64,000 nucleotides of DNA from Candidatus Accumulibacter sp. ACC003 (GTDB lineage Bacteria; Pseudomonadota; Gammaproteobacteria; Burkholderiales; Rhodocyclaceae). The stretch spans positions 62,001-126,000 of the forward strand of contig NZ_CAJQTX010000002.1 in the NCBI RefSeq assembly GCF_907163085.1, given 5' to 3'. The stretch's first letter is position 1. The number at the start of each line of letters is the position of its first letter. The position numbers and the translations under genes are program-made. The notes beneath the pieces are model-generated. The model was not told the DNA's origin. It saw only the letters and a list, made by a program, of their open reading frames with translations, and ran no database searches. This document shows positions 32,199-41,774 of the stretch, in pieces.

Positions 32199-33116
32199 AT
32201 GATCGACGCGACGCTGCTCAGGGACTATTTCACCGGACTGCAGACGCGGATCATCGTGGCCGCCGAAGCCATCGAAGGCGCCGATGGCCGGAAATTTTCT
32301 GCCGACCCGTGGCAGAAGGACGCTGGCGAACCGCTGGCGGGCAGTGGTCGCACCTGCATCATCGAGGGTGGGCGCGTTTTCGAACGCGGCGGCGTCGCCT
32401 TGTCGCACGTCAGCGGTCCGGCGCTACCGGCTTCAGCGACCGCCAAGCGCCCCGAACTTGCCGGTCGCGCCTTCGAAGCGATGGGCGTTTCGCTGGTCCT
32501 GCATCCAGAAAACCCTTATTGCCCGACCGCGCACATGAACGTTCGCGCACTGGTCGCCACAAAGGCCGGCGCCGAGCCCGCGTGGTGGTTTGGCGGCGGC
32601 ATGGATCTGACGCCCTACTACCCCTTCGCCGAGGATATTCGACATTTCCACAGCACCTGCAAGCAGGCGCTGCTACCTTTTGGCGATGACGTCTACGCGC
32701 GTTACAAGAAGTGGTGCGACGAATACTTCTTTCTCAAACACCGGCAGGAAGCACGCGGCGTCGGTGGGGTCTTCTTCGACGACCTGAACGAGGGCGGCTT
32801 CGAACGATGTTTCGCGCTGACGCAAGCGGTCGGTGACGCTTTCACCACCGCCTATCTGCCAATCATCGAGCAGCGCCGACGGCTGCCCTATGGCGAACGC
32901 GAACGCGACTTCCAGGCGTACCGGCGTGGACGTTATGTCGAATTCAATCTGGTCTGGGATCGTGGCACGCTCTTCGGCCTGCAATCGGGTGGGCGAACGG
33001 AATCGATTCTGATGTCGCTGCCACCGATCGTCAAGTGGCGCTACGACTGGCAGCCGGAAGCAGGCACGGCCGAAGCCTTGATCTACGAGATGCTGCCGCC
33101 GCGCGACTGGGCCTGA
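32199..33116 (+). CDS. hemF: Coproporphyrinogen III oxidase, aerobic
   Basis: A 305-residue oxygen-dependent enzyme converting coproporphyrinogen III to protoporphyrinogen IX. Signatures seen are [17 protein letters not shown], the metal or substrate histidines in [29 protein letters not shown], and the [12 protein letters not shown] loop. The ATG at 32199 matches the usual protein start; the same frame is open upstream inside purD but without homology. It lies 31 bases after purD and is the tetrapyrrole gene nearest the convergent hemCDXY operon. Confidence 0.96.
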   Translation: MIDATLLRDYFTGLQTRIIVAAEAIEGADGRKFSADPWQKDAGEPLAGSGRTCIIEGGRVFERGGVALSHVSGPALPASATAKRPELAGRAFEAMGVSLVLHPENPYCPTAHMNVRALVATKAGAEPAWWFGGGMDLTPYYPFAEDIRHFHSTCKQALLPFGDDVYARYKKWCDEYFFLKHRQEARGVGGVFFDDLNEGGFERCFALTQAVGDAFTTAYLPIIEQRRRLPYGERERDFQAYRRGRYVEFNLVWDRGTLFGLQSGGRTESILMSLPPIVKWRYDWQPEAGTAEALIYEMLPPRDWA

Positions 33117-33165
33117 CGATCGCGAGGAAGCAGCCGCGCGAAGGACGTCGGAGCAACAGAGTGTC

Positions 33166-34335
33166 TCAGGCGACCTGCTCGGCAGCTGTGCGGTAGTGCA
33201 GCATCGCTTCGTCGGCGCGTTCGGTGTGCTCGAAGAGCCGCGCCAGTTCGAGCCGTACGGCGCGTTGATCGGCCAGCGACAACGAGGCCTCAAGATAGAT
33301 TTGCGCCTTCCCCCACAAGCGTTGCGCCACACAGAGGCGGCCCAGGGTGAGCAACAGGCGCGGGTCATCGGGATGCTGCGGCAACCATTTTTCGGCCCGC
33401 GCAATGCACGCCGTCAGGTCACTGCCGCGAACTTGACCATAGAGCTGGACTAGGGCCGAATCCCATTTCTCGTCGAGCTGTTTTTCGATCAGGCGGCGTG
33501 CGTCATCGTCGGCGCCGTTCTCGAGGAAAGCCTCGGCCGAGGTATAAGTCAGCTGCGGCGAGCGCTCCCTGGCCGGCACCTGCCGCAGATAGTCGAGGAG
33601 TTGTCCCTTGTCGGCGTGCAGCAAACGAATGCTTTCCTGATGCGCTCTGGTCTTTATTTCCTGTGCCGCCTCAGGCAACAAGGCCTCACGCTTCTCGAGC
33701 AGGCGCGCCAGGCGCAGCACCTCATGCCAATTGCTACAACCCTGCTGCGCACTGAGCTCGAGGCGAAGCGCCGCGATGTGACGACCGATCAGATTCTGCA
33801 AGTCCTGCAGAGCGCTTGTCGCATCCTGAAATTGGCCTCTCTCTATGGCGCTCTCGGCAGCCAGCATCAAGCGCGCGGGCTCCAGCTTGCGGTCGTCAAC
33901 GCTGACGCGCTCCAGCCACTCCTTCTCTTTCGCCGGTTCCCGCAAACGCTGCGCCGACCGCGCCGCCACCAGCGCCGCCAGTCCGGGTGACTGGCCGGCG
34001 GCATACGCCGCGGCGGCTTTGCCCAAGGCCTGCGTGTAGCGCCCCTCAAAAAGCAGACGAACAGCCTCGTTGAAAGAAGCGGCTGCTTTCTCGCGGCGGC
34101 GGCGAGCACGAAAGGCGCTGACCCGGCTGGGTAGCGCAAGCGTCAGGCCGACCGCGCGCAGCAACATGTAAAGCACCATGAAAGCCGCGAAGAACAGAAA
34201 GATCGCCAGGCTCAGAGCCACTTCGACGCGATACGGCGGCACGACCAACAACAGATAGCCGTCGTTGAAGCGCGCGACAAGCGAAATGGCGACCGCCAGT
34301 GCGATCAGGGTCAGCAGCCACAGTAGCCCTCTCAT
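33166..34335 (-). CDS. hemY: Heme-biosynthesis-associated TPR membrane protein HemY
   Basis: A 389-residue protein. Two N-terminal transmembrane helices (about 4-22 and 38-62: ALSLAIFLFFAAFMVLYMLL) lead to TPR-like helical repeats reaching the C-terminus (DPRLLLTLGRLCVAQRLWGK, LEASLSLADQRAVRLELARL). It is the last gene of hemC-hemD-hemX-hemY and overlaps hemX by 4 bases. The name comes from gene position and the HemY_N domain; it is not the Gram-positive protoporphyrinogen oxidase of the same name. Its role, probably a scaffold at the membrane, is not settled. Confidence 0.9.
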   Translation of the reverse strand: MRGLLWLLTLIALAVAISLVARFNDGYLLLVVPPYRVEVALSLAIFLFFAAFMVLYMLLRAVGLTLALPSRVSAFRARRRREKAAASFNEAVRLLFEGRYTQALGKAAAAYAAGQSPGLAALVAARSAQRLREPAKEKEWLERVSVDDRKLEPARLMLAAESAIERGQFQDATSALQDLQNLIGRHIAALRLELSAQQGCSNWHEVLRLARLLEKREALLPEAAQEIKTRAHQESIRLLHADKGQLLDYLRQVPARERSPQLTYTSAEAFLENGADDDARRLIEKQLDEKWDSALVQLYGQVRGSDLTACIARAEKWLPQHPDDPRLLLTLGRLCVAQRLWGKAQIYLEASLSLADQRAVRLELARLFEHTERADEAMLHYRTAAEQVA

Positions 34336-35810
34336 TGGCGCTCCTGCCCAAGCTTGAAGGTCTTGATCGCCGACAGACTGTCATTAAGAGTCGGCATTGC
34401 GATGTCGATCTCGGTCGCCGCAAGCTCTTTCAGAGTGTCCAGGGCTTCCTGTTGCGCCACCGCAGCGGCATCGAAGTAGCGACCGATCGACGCCTGCGCG
34501 CGTTGCAGCTCGTTACGAAAGACCGATTGATCGTGCGCCAGCAAGGCCTGGCGGGCATTCAACAAGCGCAACTTGATGTTCTCGCGCAGGAAGAAGACCT
34601 GCTCAGGCGCCAGCAAAGCGGGGTCATCACGATCCACGCGCTGGATCCTGACCAGCGATTTCACTTCGCCCCAGAACTCACGACCCAGCCGCTTCCACAA
34701 CTCGGCGCTAACCAGGCCCCGCCAGAATTCCACGCTGATCACTGACGGCGCTTCTGCCGGCGGCGCCGCTTCGGACGAGCCGGCGACGGCGGCATCGGCG
34801 GTGTTTGGCGCACCTTCTTCACTCGGCTGCGGCCGCCCTTCGACCGCCACGGGAAGGGTGTCGACGGCGCTGATCACGCTTTCCAGACGCAGGCTAATGG
34901 CAGCAATATCGATCTGTGGCAAGGCGCGCAGACGGTCGAGATCGCTGGCCAGAACCTTGCGCAGACTGATGAACTGCGGCCGATCAATGCCCACCAGGCG
35001 GGCATCCGCCACCTGCAAGGCAAGCACTGCCGCATGCACATTGCCAGCCAGCTGCAATTGCTGGGAGGCCAGCGTCACACTTTGCTCAACCTCGCTCAGC
35101 GCCCACTCGTCGCGGTTGCTGGCGAGATCCTGGTAGAGCTTCTCGAGCGTTGCCTGCTGACTCTGTGATTCTGCTATTTTTTCTTCGAGAGCGCCCAAGC
35201 GGCCAAGCACGCCGGCCACCTGCTCCTGCGACTGCATGGCCAGAGCGCGCACTTCAGTACCAGCGGAATCGCTGTCGGCCAGACGACGAGCCATCTCCTG
35301 CTGCGTGTCGGCAAGCTTCTGTCGGGTTTCCACCCACTGCCAGGCGGCCAGCCCAAGGGCCAGCAACACCACCAGCAACCAGGGATTGCGCCACACCGGT
35401 GGCGGCTGGCTCGCTACCGACGGTTGCGGCACCTGACTCGCCGCTGAGGCCCGGGGTTCTGCCGGCTTCTGAACCGCTGACGAGGCCGCGTTCACCGGCC
35501 GTGTTTCGCTTGCCGACGCCGCCTCGCTCGCCGACGAGGCTGCGTTGCCTGGCTGCATTTGGCTTGCTGACGACGTGTCGCTCGCTGGCGATGACGTGCC
35601 GCTCGCTGACGACGTGCCGCTCGCTGGCGACGTGCCGCTCGCTGGCGACGTGCCGCTCGCTGGCGACGTGTCGCTTGCTGGCGACGTGTCGCTTGCTGGC
35701 GACGTGTCGCTTGCTGGCGACGTGTCGCTTGCTGGCGACGGCTGCTCTACCGGCGTTGCGGTAGCTCGTTCGGTGGACGGAGACCGTCGATCGATTTCTT
35801 CGTTCATCAT
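34332..35810 (-). CDS. hemX: HemX-type membrane protein with 6-residue N-terminal repeats
   Basis: A 492-residue protein annotated in relatives as HemX or uroporphyrinogen-III C-methyltransferase-like, although it lacks the methyltransferase fold. Residues about 25-90 are a low-complexity arm of TSPASD/TSPASG repeats encoded by 18-bp tandem units. One transmembrane helix follows (NPWLLVVLLALGLAAWQWV), then a periplasmic coiled-coil part (about 165-240) and a helical domain. The ATG at 35808-35810 overlaps the hemD stop by 4 bases and is preferred over an upstream TTG. It overlaps hemY similarly. It may organise the early heme enzymes; function is unproven. Confidence 0.88.
   Translation of the reverse strand: MMNEEIDRRSPSTERATATPVEQPSPASDTSPASDTSPASDTSPASDTSPASGTSPASGTSPASGTSSASGTSSPASDTSSASQMQPGNAASSASEAASASETRPVNAASSAVQKPAEPRASAASQVPQPSVASQPPPVWRNPWLLVVLLALGLAAWQWVETRQKLADTQQEMARRLADSDSAGTEVRALAMQSQEQVAGVLGRLGALEEKIAESQSQQATLEKLYQDLASNRDEWALSEVEQSVTLASQQLQLAGNVHAAVLALQVADARLVGIDRPQFISLRKVLASDLDRLRALPQIDIAAISLRLESVISAVDTLPVAVEGRPQPSEEGAPNTADAAVAGSSEAAPPAEAPSVISVEFWRGLVSAELWKRLGREFWGEVKSLVRIQRVDRDDPALLAPEQVFFLRENIKLRLLNARQALLAHDQSVFRNELQRAQASIGRYFDAAAVAQQEALDTLKELAATEIDIAMPTLNDSLSAIKTFKLGQERQ
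35574..35740. repeat. 18-bp tandem repeat within hemX
   Basis: About nine units of the type GCTGGCGACGTGTCGCTT, with C/T and A/G variants, encode the TSPASD/TSPASG arm of HemX. The unit is a multiple of three, so changes in copy number keep the reading frame. The right-hand four units are nearly identical, as expected of recent slippage. Confidence 0.85.
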
Positions 35811-36580
35811 GACCGCCAATTATATACGCTCAAAGCAGCGATGATTCCGGCATCTGCCGGGCCGGTTTGAATCACCCGCTGCAAGCCAAGCTCCTCTGCC
35901 ACCTCGGCGATTCGCGGGTGTGGCACAAACACCGGCGTCTCTTGCAGCGACGCACGTGCCGAATCGTCCAATACGTTGACCAGATTGCGCAAGCCCTCGC
36001 TCGATGAAACGGTCAGCGCGTCGAGCCGGCGACTACGCCACAAGGCCACCAGCAGCTCCGCATCCAGCGGTGCCGAGCGTTTATAGCATGCCACGTAATC
36101 GACCTCAACACCACGGTCCCGCAGCGTATCGGCAAGCAACTCGCGACCGCCATTGCCACGAAAGATCACCGCTCGCTGACCGGCGACGACGTCGCACTGC
36201 ATTTCCGGAAGTTCGAGCAAGGCCTCTGAATCGAAACGCTCGACCGGAGCGAGCGCGTTGGCTATCCCGTAACTTGCCAGCACGGCAACGCTCCCCTGGC
36301 CGATGGCCAGCGCCCGCAGGCCCAGCGGCCACGGGCGCTTGGCGAGAATCGCCGGGACGCTGAAAGCGACTGCATTGGGGCTGACGAAGATTGCCAGAGA
36401 GTAGTTGTCGAGACGCGTGATCAGCGACTGCAAGGGCTCCGGATCATCCGCCGGGGCGATCTCGAGCAAAGGGAAGATCACCGGCTCGCCGCCTCTTTCG
36501 GCGATCCATCCAGCCAACACCGACGCTTGCGCGCGCGGCCGCGTCACGACGATTCTCTTGCCGTGCAGAGGCGCCATCAT
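35807..36580 (-). CDS. hemD: Uroporphyrinogen-III synthase
   Basis: A 257-residue HemD, which closes hydroxymethylbilane into uroporphyrinogen III with inversion of ring D. Sequence is weakly conserved, as is normal. The start [19 protein letters not shown], the middle [11 protein letters not shown] and the late [20 protein letters not shown] are the expected family blocks. It overlaps hemC and hemX by 4 bases on either side, so the hem genes are translationally coupled. Confidence 0.93.
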   Translation of the reverse strand: MMAPLHGKRIVVTRPRAQASVLAGWIAERGGEPVIFPLLEIAPADDPEPLQSLITRLDNYSLAIFVSPNAVAFSVPAILAKRPWPLGLRALAIGQGSVAVLASYGIANALAPVERFDSEALLELPEMQCDVVAGQRAVIFRGNGGRELLADTLRDRGVEVDYVACYKRSAPLDAELLVALWRSRRLDALTVSSSEGLRNLVNVLDDSARASLQETPVFVPHPRIAEVAEELGLQRVIQTGPADAGIIAALSVYNWRS

Positions 36581-37524
36581 CGGCCCGCAGCAAGCTCATC
36601 AAGGATGGCATCTGCCCCTTGCGCACGCAGCATTTGCGCGAGCTCGCCACCGACCAACTCGTCGTCCTCGGCGGCACCACGCAGTTCGCCGCGCAGCACT
36701 TGCCTGCCATCGGGCGTGGCAACGAACGCTCGCAGCCACAAGCGACCCTGCTCGAGCACCGCGTAGGCCGCCAGCGGGACCTGACAACTGCCTCCCAGAG
36801 CGCGTGAAAACGCACGCTCGGCGCGCACACAGTGCGCCGTGTCGGGATCGTTGAGCGGCGCCACCAGAGCGATCAGATCGGCGCGCGCGGCGGGCACTTC
36901 GATTCCCAGTACGCCTTGTCCAGGCGCCGGCAAGGACTGCTCCGGGCTCAGTACGGACTTGATTCGCGCCGCCAGACCAAGGCGCAGGAGACCTGCTGCG
37001 GCCAGAATGATCGCGTCGTACTCACCGGCATCGAGCTTCCTGAGGCGCGTATCGAGGTTGCCACGCAGACTCCGGATTGTCAGCTGCGGATACCGAGCGC
37101 GCAGCGTCGCTTCACGACGCAGGCTGGACGTACCGACCACCGCCTTGGCAGGCAGGTCGTCGAGCGCGGCATAGCGATTGGCGACGAAGGCGTCGCACGG
37201 ATTCTCGCGCGCCGAGATCGCCGCCAGGACGAAGCCCTCGGGCATCTCCATCGGCAGATCTTTCATCGAATGCACCGCCAGATCAGCGCGGCCGTTGTGC
37301 ATCGCCACCTCAAGTTCCTTGATGAACAATCCCTTGCCGCCGACTTCCGACAGTGGGCGATCGAGAATTTGATCGCCCCTGGTAGTCATACCGAGGATTT
37401 CCACCGGGCGCATTGGGTATAGTTCCCGCAGGCGACCGCGGACATGCTCTGCCTGCCACATCGCCAGGCGCGACTCACGCGAGGCGATGACGATACGGGA
37501 CTGGTCTGGATTTTCAGGGTTCAA
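36577..37524 (-). CDS. hemC: Porphobilinogen deaminase (hydroxymethylbilane synthase)
   Basis: A 315-residue enzyme condensing four porphobilinogens into hydroxymethylbilane. Visible are [56 protein letters not shown] and the dipyrromethane-cofactor cysteine in [13 protein letters not shown]. The reading frame extends upstream to 37677 but homology begins at ESRLAM. A TTG at 37522-37524 with GGAAG six bases before it gives the family length and is taken as the start; the upstream ATGs would add about 30-50 non-homologous residues. First gene of hemCDXY. Confidence 0.92.
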   Translation of the reverse strand: MNPENPDQSRIVIASRESRLAMWQAEHVRGRLRELYPMRPVEILGMTTRGDQILDRPLSEVGGKGLFIKELEVAMHNGRADLAVHSMKDLPMEMPEGFVLAAISARENPCDAFVANRYAALDDLPAKAVVGTSSLRREATLRARYPQLTIRSLRGNLDTRLRKLDAGEYDAIILAAAGLLRLGLAARIKSVLSPEQSLPAPGQGVLGIEVPAARADLIALVAPLNDPDTAHCVRAERAFSRALGGSCQVPLAAYAVLEQGRLWLRAFVATPDGRQVLRGELRGAAEDDELVGGELAQMLRAQGADAILDELAAGR

Positions 37525-37928
37525 GGTGAGCTTCCGGTAAGGCGCCAGCAGCCCGCAGAATACGGCCGGACGCGCGGGCAAGGCCAAGGCGATTTCTGGC
37601 AAATGACGATCCATCCTGCAGGTCTTTTCGCCCACTTTCCGCGCTTGCGGCAACGGTTGCATGGTTCGACCATGCACGTGTTGTCGCGCCTTGAAGATGA
37701 CGGCAAATCGGGCGCAATCCGGCGTGTCTTTTTACCGCCAATCGACTAAAGACATTATCATCAAGGGGTCTGATTCTAACATGGTTGCCGAGGGCGCCAA
37801 TTGCTGCCCGGTCGACTCGCATCCGCGCCCGCACGCAGGCCCCGTGGCGGCGACTGGCGAAGGCGGTTTCCTCGGCCAGCGCGTACCATCGCCACCACCC
37901 GTCCGCCGAGAAGGTATTCAAAATAGTC

Positions 37929-38582
37929 ATGGCGCCCGACAAACCGGCCGAGCAACGCCCCGAACTGGCCGACTTCTGGGACCTTCGTTTCCGCAGCGGC
38001 ATGACGCCGTGGGAAACGCAGCGGGTGCCGACGGCGCTACGCGAGTTTGTCGCCCGCCATCCGGCATTTGCACCAGCAGACCCTGCTGACGTGACGAGCC
38101 GCTCGCTGCCGTGCCGCCGACGAGTCCTGATCCCCGGTTGCGGCAGCGCCCACGATGCCACCTTTCTCGACACTCTGGGCTGGGAAACGATCGCGCTCGA
38201 CTTCTCCGCGGCGGCCATCGCCACAGCACGCTCGACGCTTGGCGATGGCTGGCGGGGGCAGCTGTTATGCGCCGACTTCTTCACTTTTGATCCGGGTAAG
38301 GCGTTCGACGTGATCTACGAACGCGCCTTCCTGTGCTCCATGCCACGCCAGCTGCGCACCAACTATGCTAAAAGGATGGCCGAACTACTGCCTCCCGGCG
38401 GGCTGCTGGTGGGCTTTTTCCTGTTTGGCGACGAGCTCAGGGGCCCGCCCTTCGAAATCCTTCCGCAACAACTGGAAGATCTGCTGAGCGCTCACTTCAG
38501 CCGCCGCGAAGATCACTCGGTCGACGATTCGCTGGCGCTTTTTGCCGGCCGCGAGCGCTGGCAGGTGTGGCAGCGGCTTTGA
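37929..38582 (+). CDS. TPMT-family SAM-dependent methyltransferase
   Basis: A 217-residue methyltransferase of the thiopurine S-methyltransferase family. FWDLRFRSGMTPWE is the typical TPMT opening. The SAM motif VLIPGCGSAHDATFL (about 70-84), the acidic IALDFSAAAI and YERAFLCSM follow. Bacterial members methylate small anions such as selenium, tellurium or thiol compounds; the substrate here is unknown. The ATG at 37929 is used because homology begins just after it, though the frame is open from 37785. It is divergent from hemC, and its stop lies 9 bases from the convergent end of the broken cytochrome gene. Confidence 0.87.
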   Translation: MAPDKPAEQRPELADFWDLRFRSGMTPWETQRVPTALREFVARHPAFAPADPADVTSRSLPCRRRVLIPGCGSAHDATFLDTLGWETIALDFSAAAIATARSTLGDGWRGQLLCADFFTFDPGKAFDVIYERAFLCSMPRQLRTNYAKRMAELLPPGGLLVGFFLFGDELRGPPFEILPQQLEDLLSAHFSRREDHSVDDSLALFAGRERWQVWQRL

Positions 38583-38590
38583 TCGCCCGG

Positions 38591-38794
38591 CTACTCTTTG
38601 ACCGTCGTCGACGGTTGCGGCTCGACCTCCTGAATCGCCGTCAGATACACCAGCACGTCCTGGATCTCGGCGGCCTTCAGCGCCTATACCGCGTCCGTAC
38701 CGGCGCCTTCTTCGGCGTGCCGGCGATCACCACCGAGATACGCGTCGATCTGTTTTTTTTTCAGGTAGTTGGTGTATTGGCCGACCAGCATCGG
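38591..38794 (-). pseudogene. Diheme cytochrome c, C-terminal fragment
   Basis: Continues the cytochrome broken at 41775: PMLVGQYTNYLKKKQIDAYL, then GGDRRHAEEGAGTDAV, an in-frame TAG, then ALKAAEIQDVLVYLTAIQEV and the natural stop at 38591-38593. This is the usual c4-type C-terminus with its methionine ligand region. The internal TAG and the A9 tract giving KKK suggest decay independent of the IS insertion. Confidence 0.82.
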
Positions 38795-38843
38795 GTAAGT
38801 ATTCGGCCAACCCGTAGCGCGCCAGCGCCATTGCCGAGGCGGG

Positions 38844-39701
38844 TTAGCGGCAGAGGACTGATCGGAAGGCTCTGCGAAGGGGGTAGAGCCAGATGTCCTT
38901 GATCGGGAGGATGGACTTGCGGGTGGGGCATTTCTTGCCTCGCCCGGCGGTTTGACCGACCTTGATCCAGTTGGCGGCCTGGTAGCAGGTGCCGCGATGG
39001 CGGGGCGTCTCGACGAAGGTTTCGAGCAGTACGGGGCGGTAGCCGTAGCGCGCCAGCCAGTCCTTGGGCAGTTGCCGCTGCATAAGCGAGAGGATCTTGG
39101 AGGCCAGGCCCTTGCACTGGATCCAGGGCAGGATCAGAAAGCGGGCATTGTTCACCACCAGTTGCAGGTTCCTTTGTCGCTGCTCATCGTGCCAACCGAT
39201 GAATTGCTCGCGCGCGGCGAGTTTCCAGGCGCTGGCGCCGAAGCTGAGCAAGGCGACCAGGGTCTCGCCGGCGAAGACGAAGTAGCGGCTCTGACTGCCC
39301 GCCATGGGCGTGTGGCCGAGATAGTGGTAGCGGGCGATGTACTCGTTCCACAGACGCGAGTTCGCCGAACCGACGACCTGATGCAGACGCAGCGGCGGCA
39401 GTTCATGCACCGGCTGAGTGAGCAACGGTTGTGGATCGGTGGCGTGAGTAGGCAGATACTCGGGTTGGCGAGGAGCGGCCCGTCGTGCCGCCGGCAGGGT
39501 GAGCAGGCCGTCGGCCTGCATACGCAGCATGGCCACCCGGCAGGTCATATCCTTCAGCTCGCCATTGGGCTTACGCCAGTCGAAGAGCTCACACACCTGG
39601 CGCGACAGTTGCGCGCGGCTGCTGCCAGGATGGGCTTCGATCAGGCGGCAGAGGGCCTGCAGTTCGTCGTCGGTAAAGTGACGCCCGCAATAAGGCTTCA
39701 C
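38844..39701 (-). CDS. DUF4338 (DruA-like) protein of IS66-like element, copy 2
   Basis: A 285-residue protein identical to the copy at 2650 except near the C-terminus (LYPLRRAF in place of LYPLHRSF). It keeps all DUF4338 blocks: YHYLG, FIGW, VVNNARFLI, LLETFV, GTCYQAANW and GQTAGRG. Here the GTG start no longer overlaps the transposase stop, because a 267-bp element has inserted about 50 bases upstream of the start codon and the transposase now ends at 40000. Translational coupling to tnpC should therefore be lost in this copy, a natural contrast to copy 1. Confidence 0.85.
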   Translation of the reverse strand: MKPYCGRHFTDDELQALCRLIEAHPGSSRAQLSRQVCELFDWRKPNGELKDMTCRVAMLRMQADGLLTLPAARRAAPRQPEYLPTHATDPQPLLTQPVHELPPLRLHQVVGSANSRLWNEYIARYHYLGHTPMAGSQSRYFVFAGETLVALLSFGASAWKLAAREQFIGWHDEQRQRNLQLVVNNARFLILPWIQCKGLASKILSLMQRQLPKDWLARYGYRPVLLETFVETPRHRGTCYQAANWIKVGQTAGRGKKCPTRKSILPIKDIWLYPLRRAFRSVLCR

Positions 39702-39755
39702 GAGCTATCGATGGGACGGCTCTGATCGACCGGGATGCCACGCATCTGAGCCAGT

Positions 39756-40022
39756 CCTTGACGCTCTCAGGAATTGACCCACTTTTGCTCACGAAACCGG
39801 ACCCGCCTAGTCGTCATGGCTGTGCGCACGAAAATGCCGCGCACACAGCCATTTCCGAGCGTACTCGCCTCTACACGGCGTCAAGGGTACGCTGCGCCGG
39901 GCTGCAAAAACCGCAGCCCGCCCTTGACCCCGCTCCGAGGCGAAAACCTGGGTGTTGGCGCGCGCCAACGGTGGGTCAATTTCCGTGAGCGAAAAAGGGT
40001 CAGTTTTCGTGAGCGTTGAGGG
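39756..40022. mobile_element. 267-bp non-autonomous IS21-like element (MITE-like)
   Basis: Absent from copy 1, so its limits are exact. It is flanked by a 5-bp duplication CCAGT (39751-39755 and 40023-40027). Each end carries two tandem copies of a roughly 19-bp motif, GGGTCAATTTTCGTGAGCG or variants, inverted between the ends, like the multiple terminal repeats of IS21-family elements. The interior has no gene but folds strongly: GTCAAGGG...CCCTTGAC (39880-39928) enclosing CGGGCTGC...GCAGCCCG, and the palindrome GTTGGCGCGCGCCAAC. It alters the C-terminus of the transposase gene. IS21 relationship is inferred from end structure only. Confidence 0.72.
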
Positions 40023-41670
40023 CCAGTCGATCGGTCGCCATCGCCCAGGGCAGAAAGGCACTCAAGTCCGTCGGCGGCAGGTTGCCGTTGGCGGCGCAGG
40101 CCTCCAGATACGCCGTCAGCCAGGTGCGCGGGTTGATTCCCCACAAGCGCAGCGTCAGCAGCAAGCTGAACATCGTCGCGGCGAGTGCGCCGGACCAGAG
40201 ACTGCCCGACCCATAGAAGTTCTTGCGTGCGACCACCGGCGTGCGCTGTGCGCGCTCGGCGGCATTATTGTCCATCGCCACCTCGGGGCGGTCGACAAAG
40301 ACGGTCAGGCCGGACCAATGTTTGCGCATGCTTCGCAGCACCTTGCTCGCCGGCATTTTGAGCGCCGGGTTCGCCAGTTCGCTTTCCCGTTGACTGGCCA
40401 TTTGCGTGATCGCCTGCCGCAAGGCGCGGTCGCGTTCGGCCCACTGTACTGGGTCGCTACGGACTTCCAGGCGCCGTCCATTCAAGTGGTAGAGCTGAGC
40501 GATCTGCTCGACCCAGGCCAGTGCCCAGTCCGCGAGCTCCGGATGGGCGTTGGCCAGTTCCAGGAAATCACGCCGCTGATGTGCCCAGCAGAAAGCCAGA
40601 ATGAAGTGGTCAAGAACTCGCGCGAGCTTCTTGTAGGCCGAATAGCGATCACAGATGATGACTCCTCCGGCGCTACCGGAGAGCTCCCGGATCGGCACCG
40701 CCGCCGAGCGGCTCGGGTCGAGCACGAAGTGGATGACCGATGGGCCGTGGAACACCCAGAAATACCAGCGATGTCCGACCTTCCCTTCGGTCTCGGCAAA
40801 GACCCGCCAGCGGGTCTCGTCTGCGTGCCACTGTTTCTCGCTGCGTAGTTGGCCAAGCAGTGCTTCTTCAAGCGGCTCGAACAGCGGTGCCAAGGCACGC
40901 AGTCCGCCGGCCACCGTTCCTGCCGAGAGCGTCAGTCCGTGGTCGGACAAGTCTCGCAGAAGCCGATGCGTCGGCTGGCCGTACAAGAACTTCGACAGCA
41001 GCAGGTGCACCCAGATCGACACGCCGTACTTTCCACGCGGGATCAATCGTGCCGGCGGTGGCGCGGTCAGAATACCCCGCGCGCCCGAACACTGACAGGT
41101 CCGCCGGTAGCGCCGCCGGCAGATCTTCCGGCGGTAGGCCTTGACCTCGATCTCGAGGACTTCACTGTCTTCCGTGCCGGGAAAGTCGACGTAGCCCAGA
41201 CCACAGTCCGGGCAATGCGGGCAGTCGATGTCGATGACCTCGATCTGCGTCGGCAAGTGACTTTCCGGGTTCCGCCCGTGACCCGCTGCTCCCGGTTGCT
41301 GACCTCGAGCTCGCGACGATTTTTGGTCCGCCGCCGGGTTCTTCTCGGCTCCCGAAGAGCGTTCTGACTTGCGACCAAACAGGCGTTTTTGCAGATCGCG
41401 GATCTTGCCCTTGGCCTGCTCCAGTTCGCTGCGCAAGGCCGCCTCGCGCGCCGCCGCTTGCGCCATTTCCACCCGATGAGCTGCCTCCGATTGCGCCAAC
41501 CGAACCAGCGCTTGTCGATGTTGGCTCCGCCAGAAGCTGGCCTCCCAACGGAGCTTGATTTCCTGCTCCTTGGTTAGCGTCACCAACACCTCGGCGAACG
41601 GCGCCACTTGGCGGTGACTTGCCGCCGATCCTCCGCCAATGATGTCCGCACCCGTGTCCATGCGCCGCAT
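40000..41670 (-). CDS. IS66-family transposase (TnpC type), copy 2, altered C-terminus
   Basis: A 556-residue transposase identical in predicted protein to copy 1 up to ATDRLA, then ending LNAHEN inside the inserted 267-bp element, in place of the native QMRGIPVDQSRPIDSS tail. The DDE residues (equivalents of Asp284, Asp341 and Glu472), zinc-ribbon cysteines and KRLFGRKSER motif are intact. It may remain active, since the lost tail lies beyond the catalytic core; this is inference. The normal GTGA overlap with the DUF4338 gene is destroyed. Confidence 0.9.
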   Translation of the reverse strand: MRRMDTGADIIGGGSAASHRQVAPFAEVLVTLTKEQEIKLRWEASFWRSQHRQALVRLAQSEAAHRVEMAQAAAREAALRSELEQAKGKIRDLQKRLFGRKSERSSGAEKNPAADQKSSRARGQQPGAAGHGRNPESHLPTQIEVIDIDCPHCPDCGLGYVDFPGTEDSEVLEIEVKAYRRKICRRRYRRTCQCSGARGILTAPPPARLIPRGKYGVSIWVHLLLSKFLYGQPTHRLLRDLSDHGLTLSAGTVAGGLRALAPLFEPLEEALLGQLRSEKQWHADETRWRVFAETEGKVGHRWYFWVFHGPSVIHFVLDPSRSAAVPIRELSGSAGGVIICDRYSAYKKLARVLDHFILAFCWAHQRRDFLELANAHPELADWALAWVEQIAQLYHLNGRRLEVRSDPVQWAERDRALRQAITQMASQRESELANPALKMPASKVLRSMRKHWSGLTVFVDRPEVAMDNNAAERAQRTPVVARKNFYGSGSLWSGALAATMFSLLLTLRLWGINPRTWLTAYLEACAANGNLPPTDLSAFLPWAMATDRLALNAHEN

Positions 41671-41774
41671 GGTGCCGGATTTCCGCTGCTGTGTCCAGAT
41701 CTACGGGCTGTCCGCCAGTCGCTGACTGACGCACGCCGACCAAAAGCGGGGCTACGGGTTCACCGAATACTTAC

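Larger units (their letters stand above)
38795..41774 (-). mobile_element. IS66-like element with DUF4338 passenger gene, copy 2, carrying an inserted 267-bp element
   Basis: A 2980-bp element. The same 24-bp inverted repeats as copy 1 lie at 38795-38818 and 41751-41774. It is flanked by a perfect 8-bp duplication AGCATCGG (38787-38794 and 41775-41782). Both genes match copy 1 almost exactly; differences are a few substitutions, a short divergent stretch near 41700, and the 267-bp insertion at 39756-40022. It sits inside a diheme cytochrome c gene. Different target duplications at the two copies show independent transposition events. Confidence 0.93.

Noticed and set aside
35574-35740. A CRISPR-like array
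   Set aside because: The 18-bp units are directly abutting, have no spacers and encode an in-frame hemX repeat.
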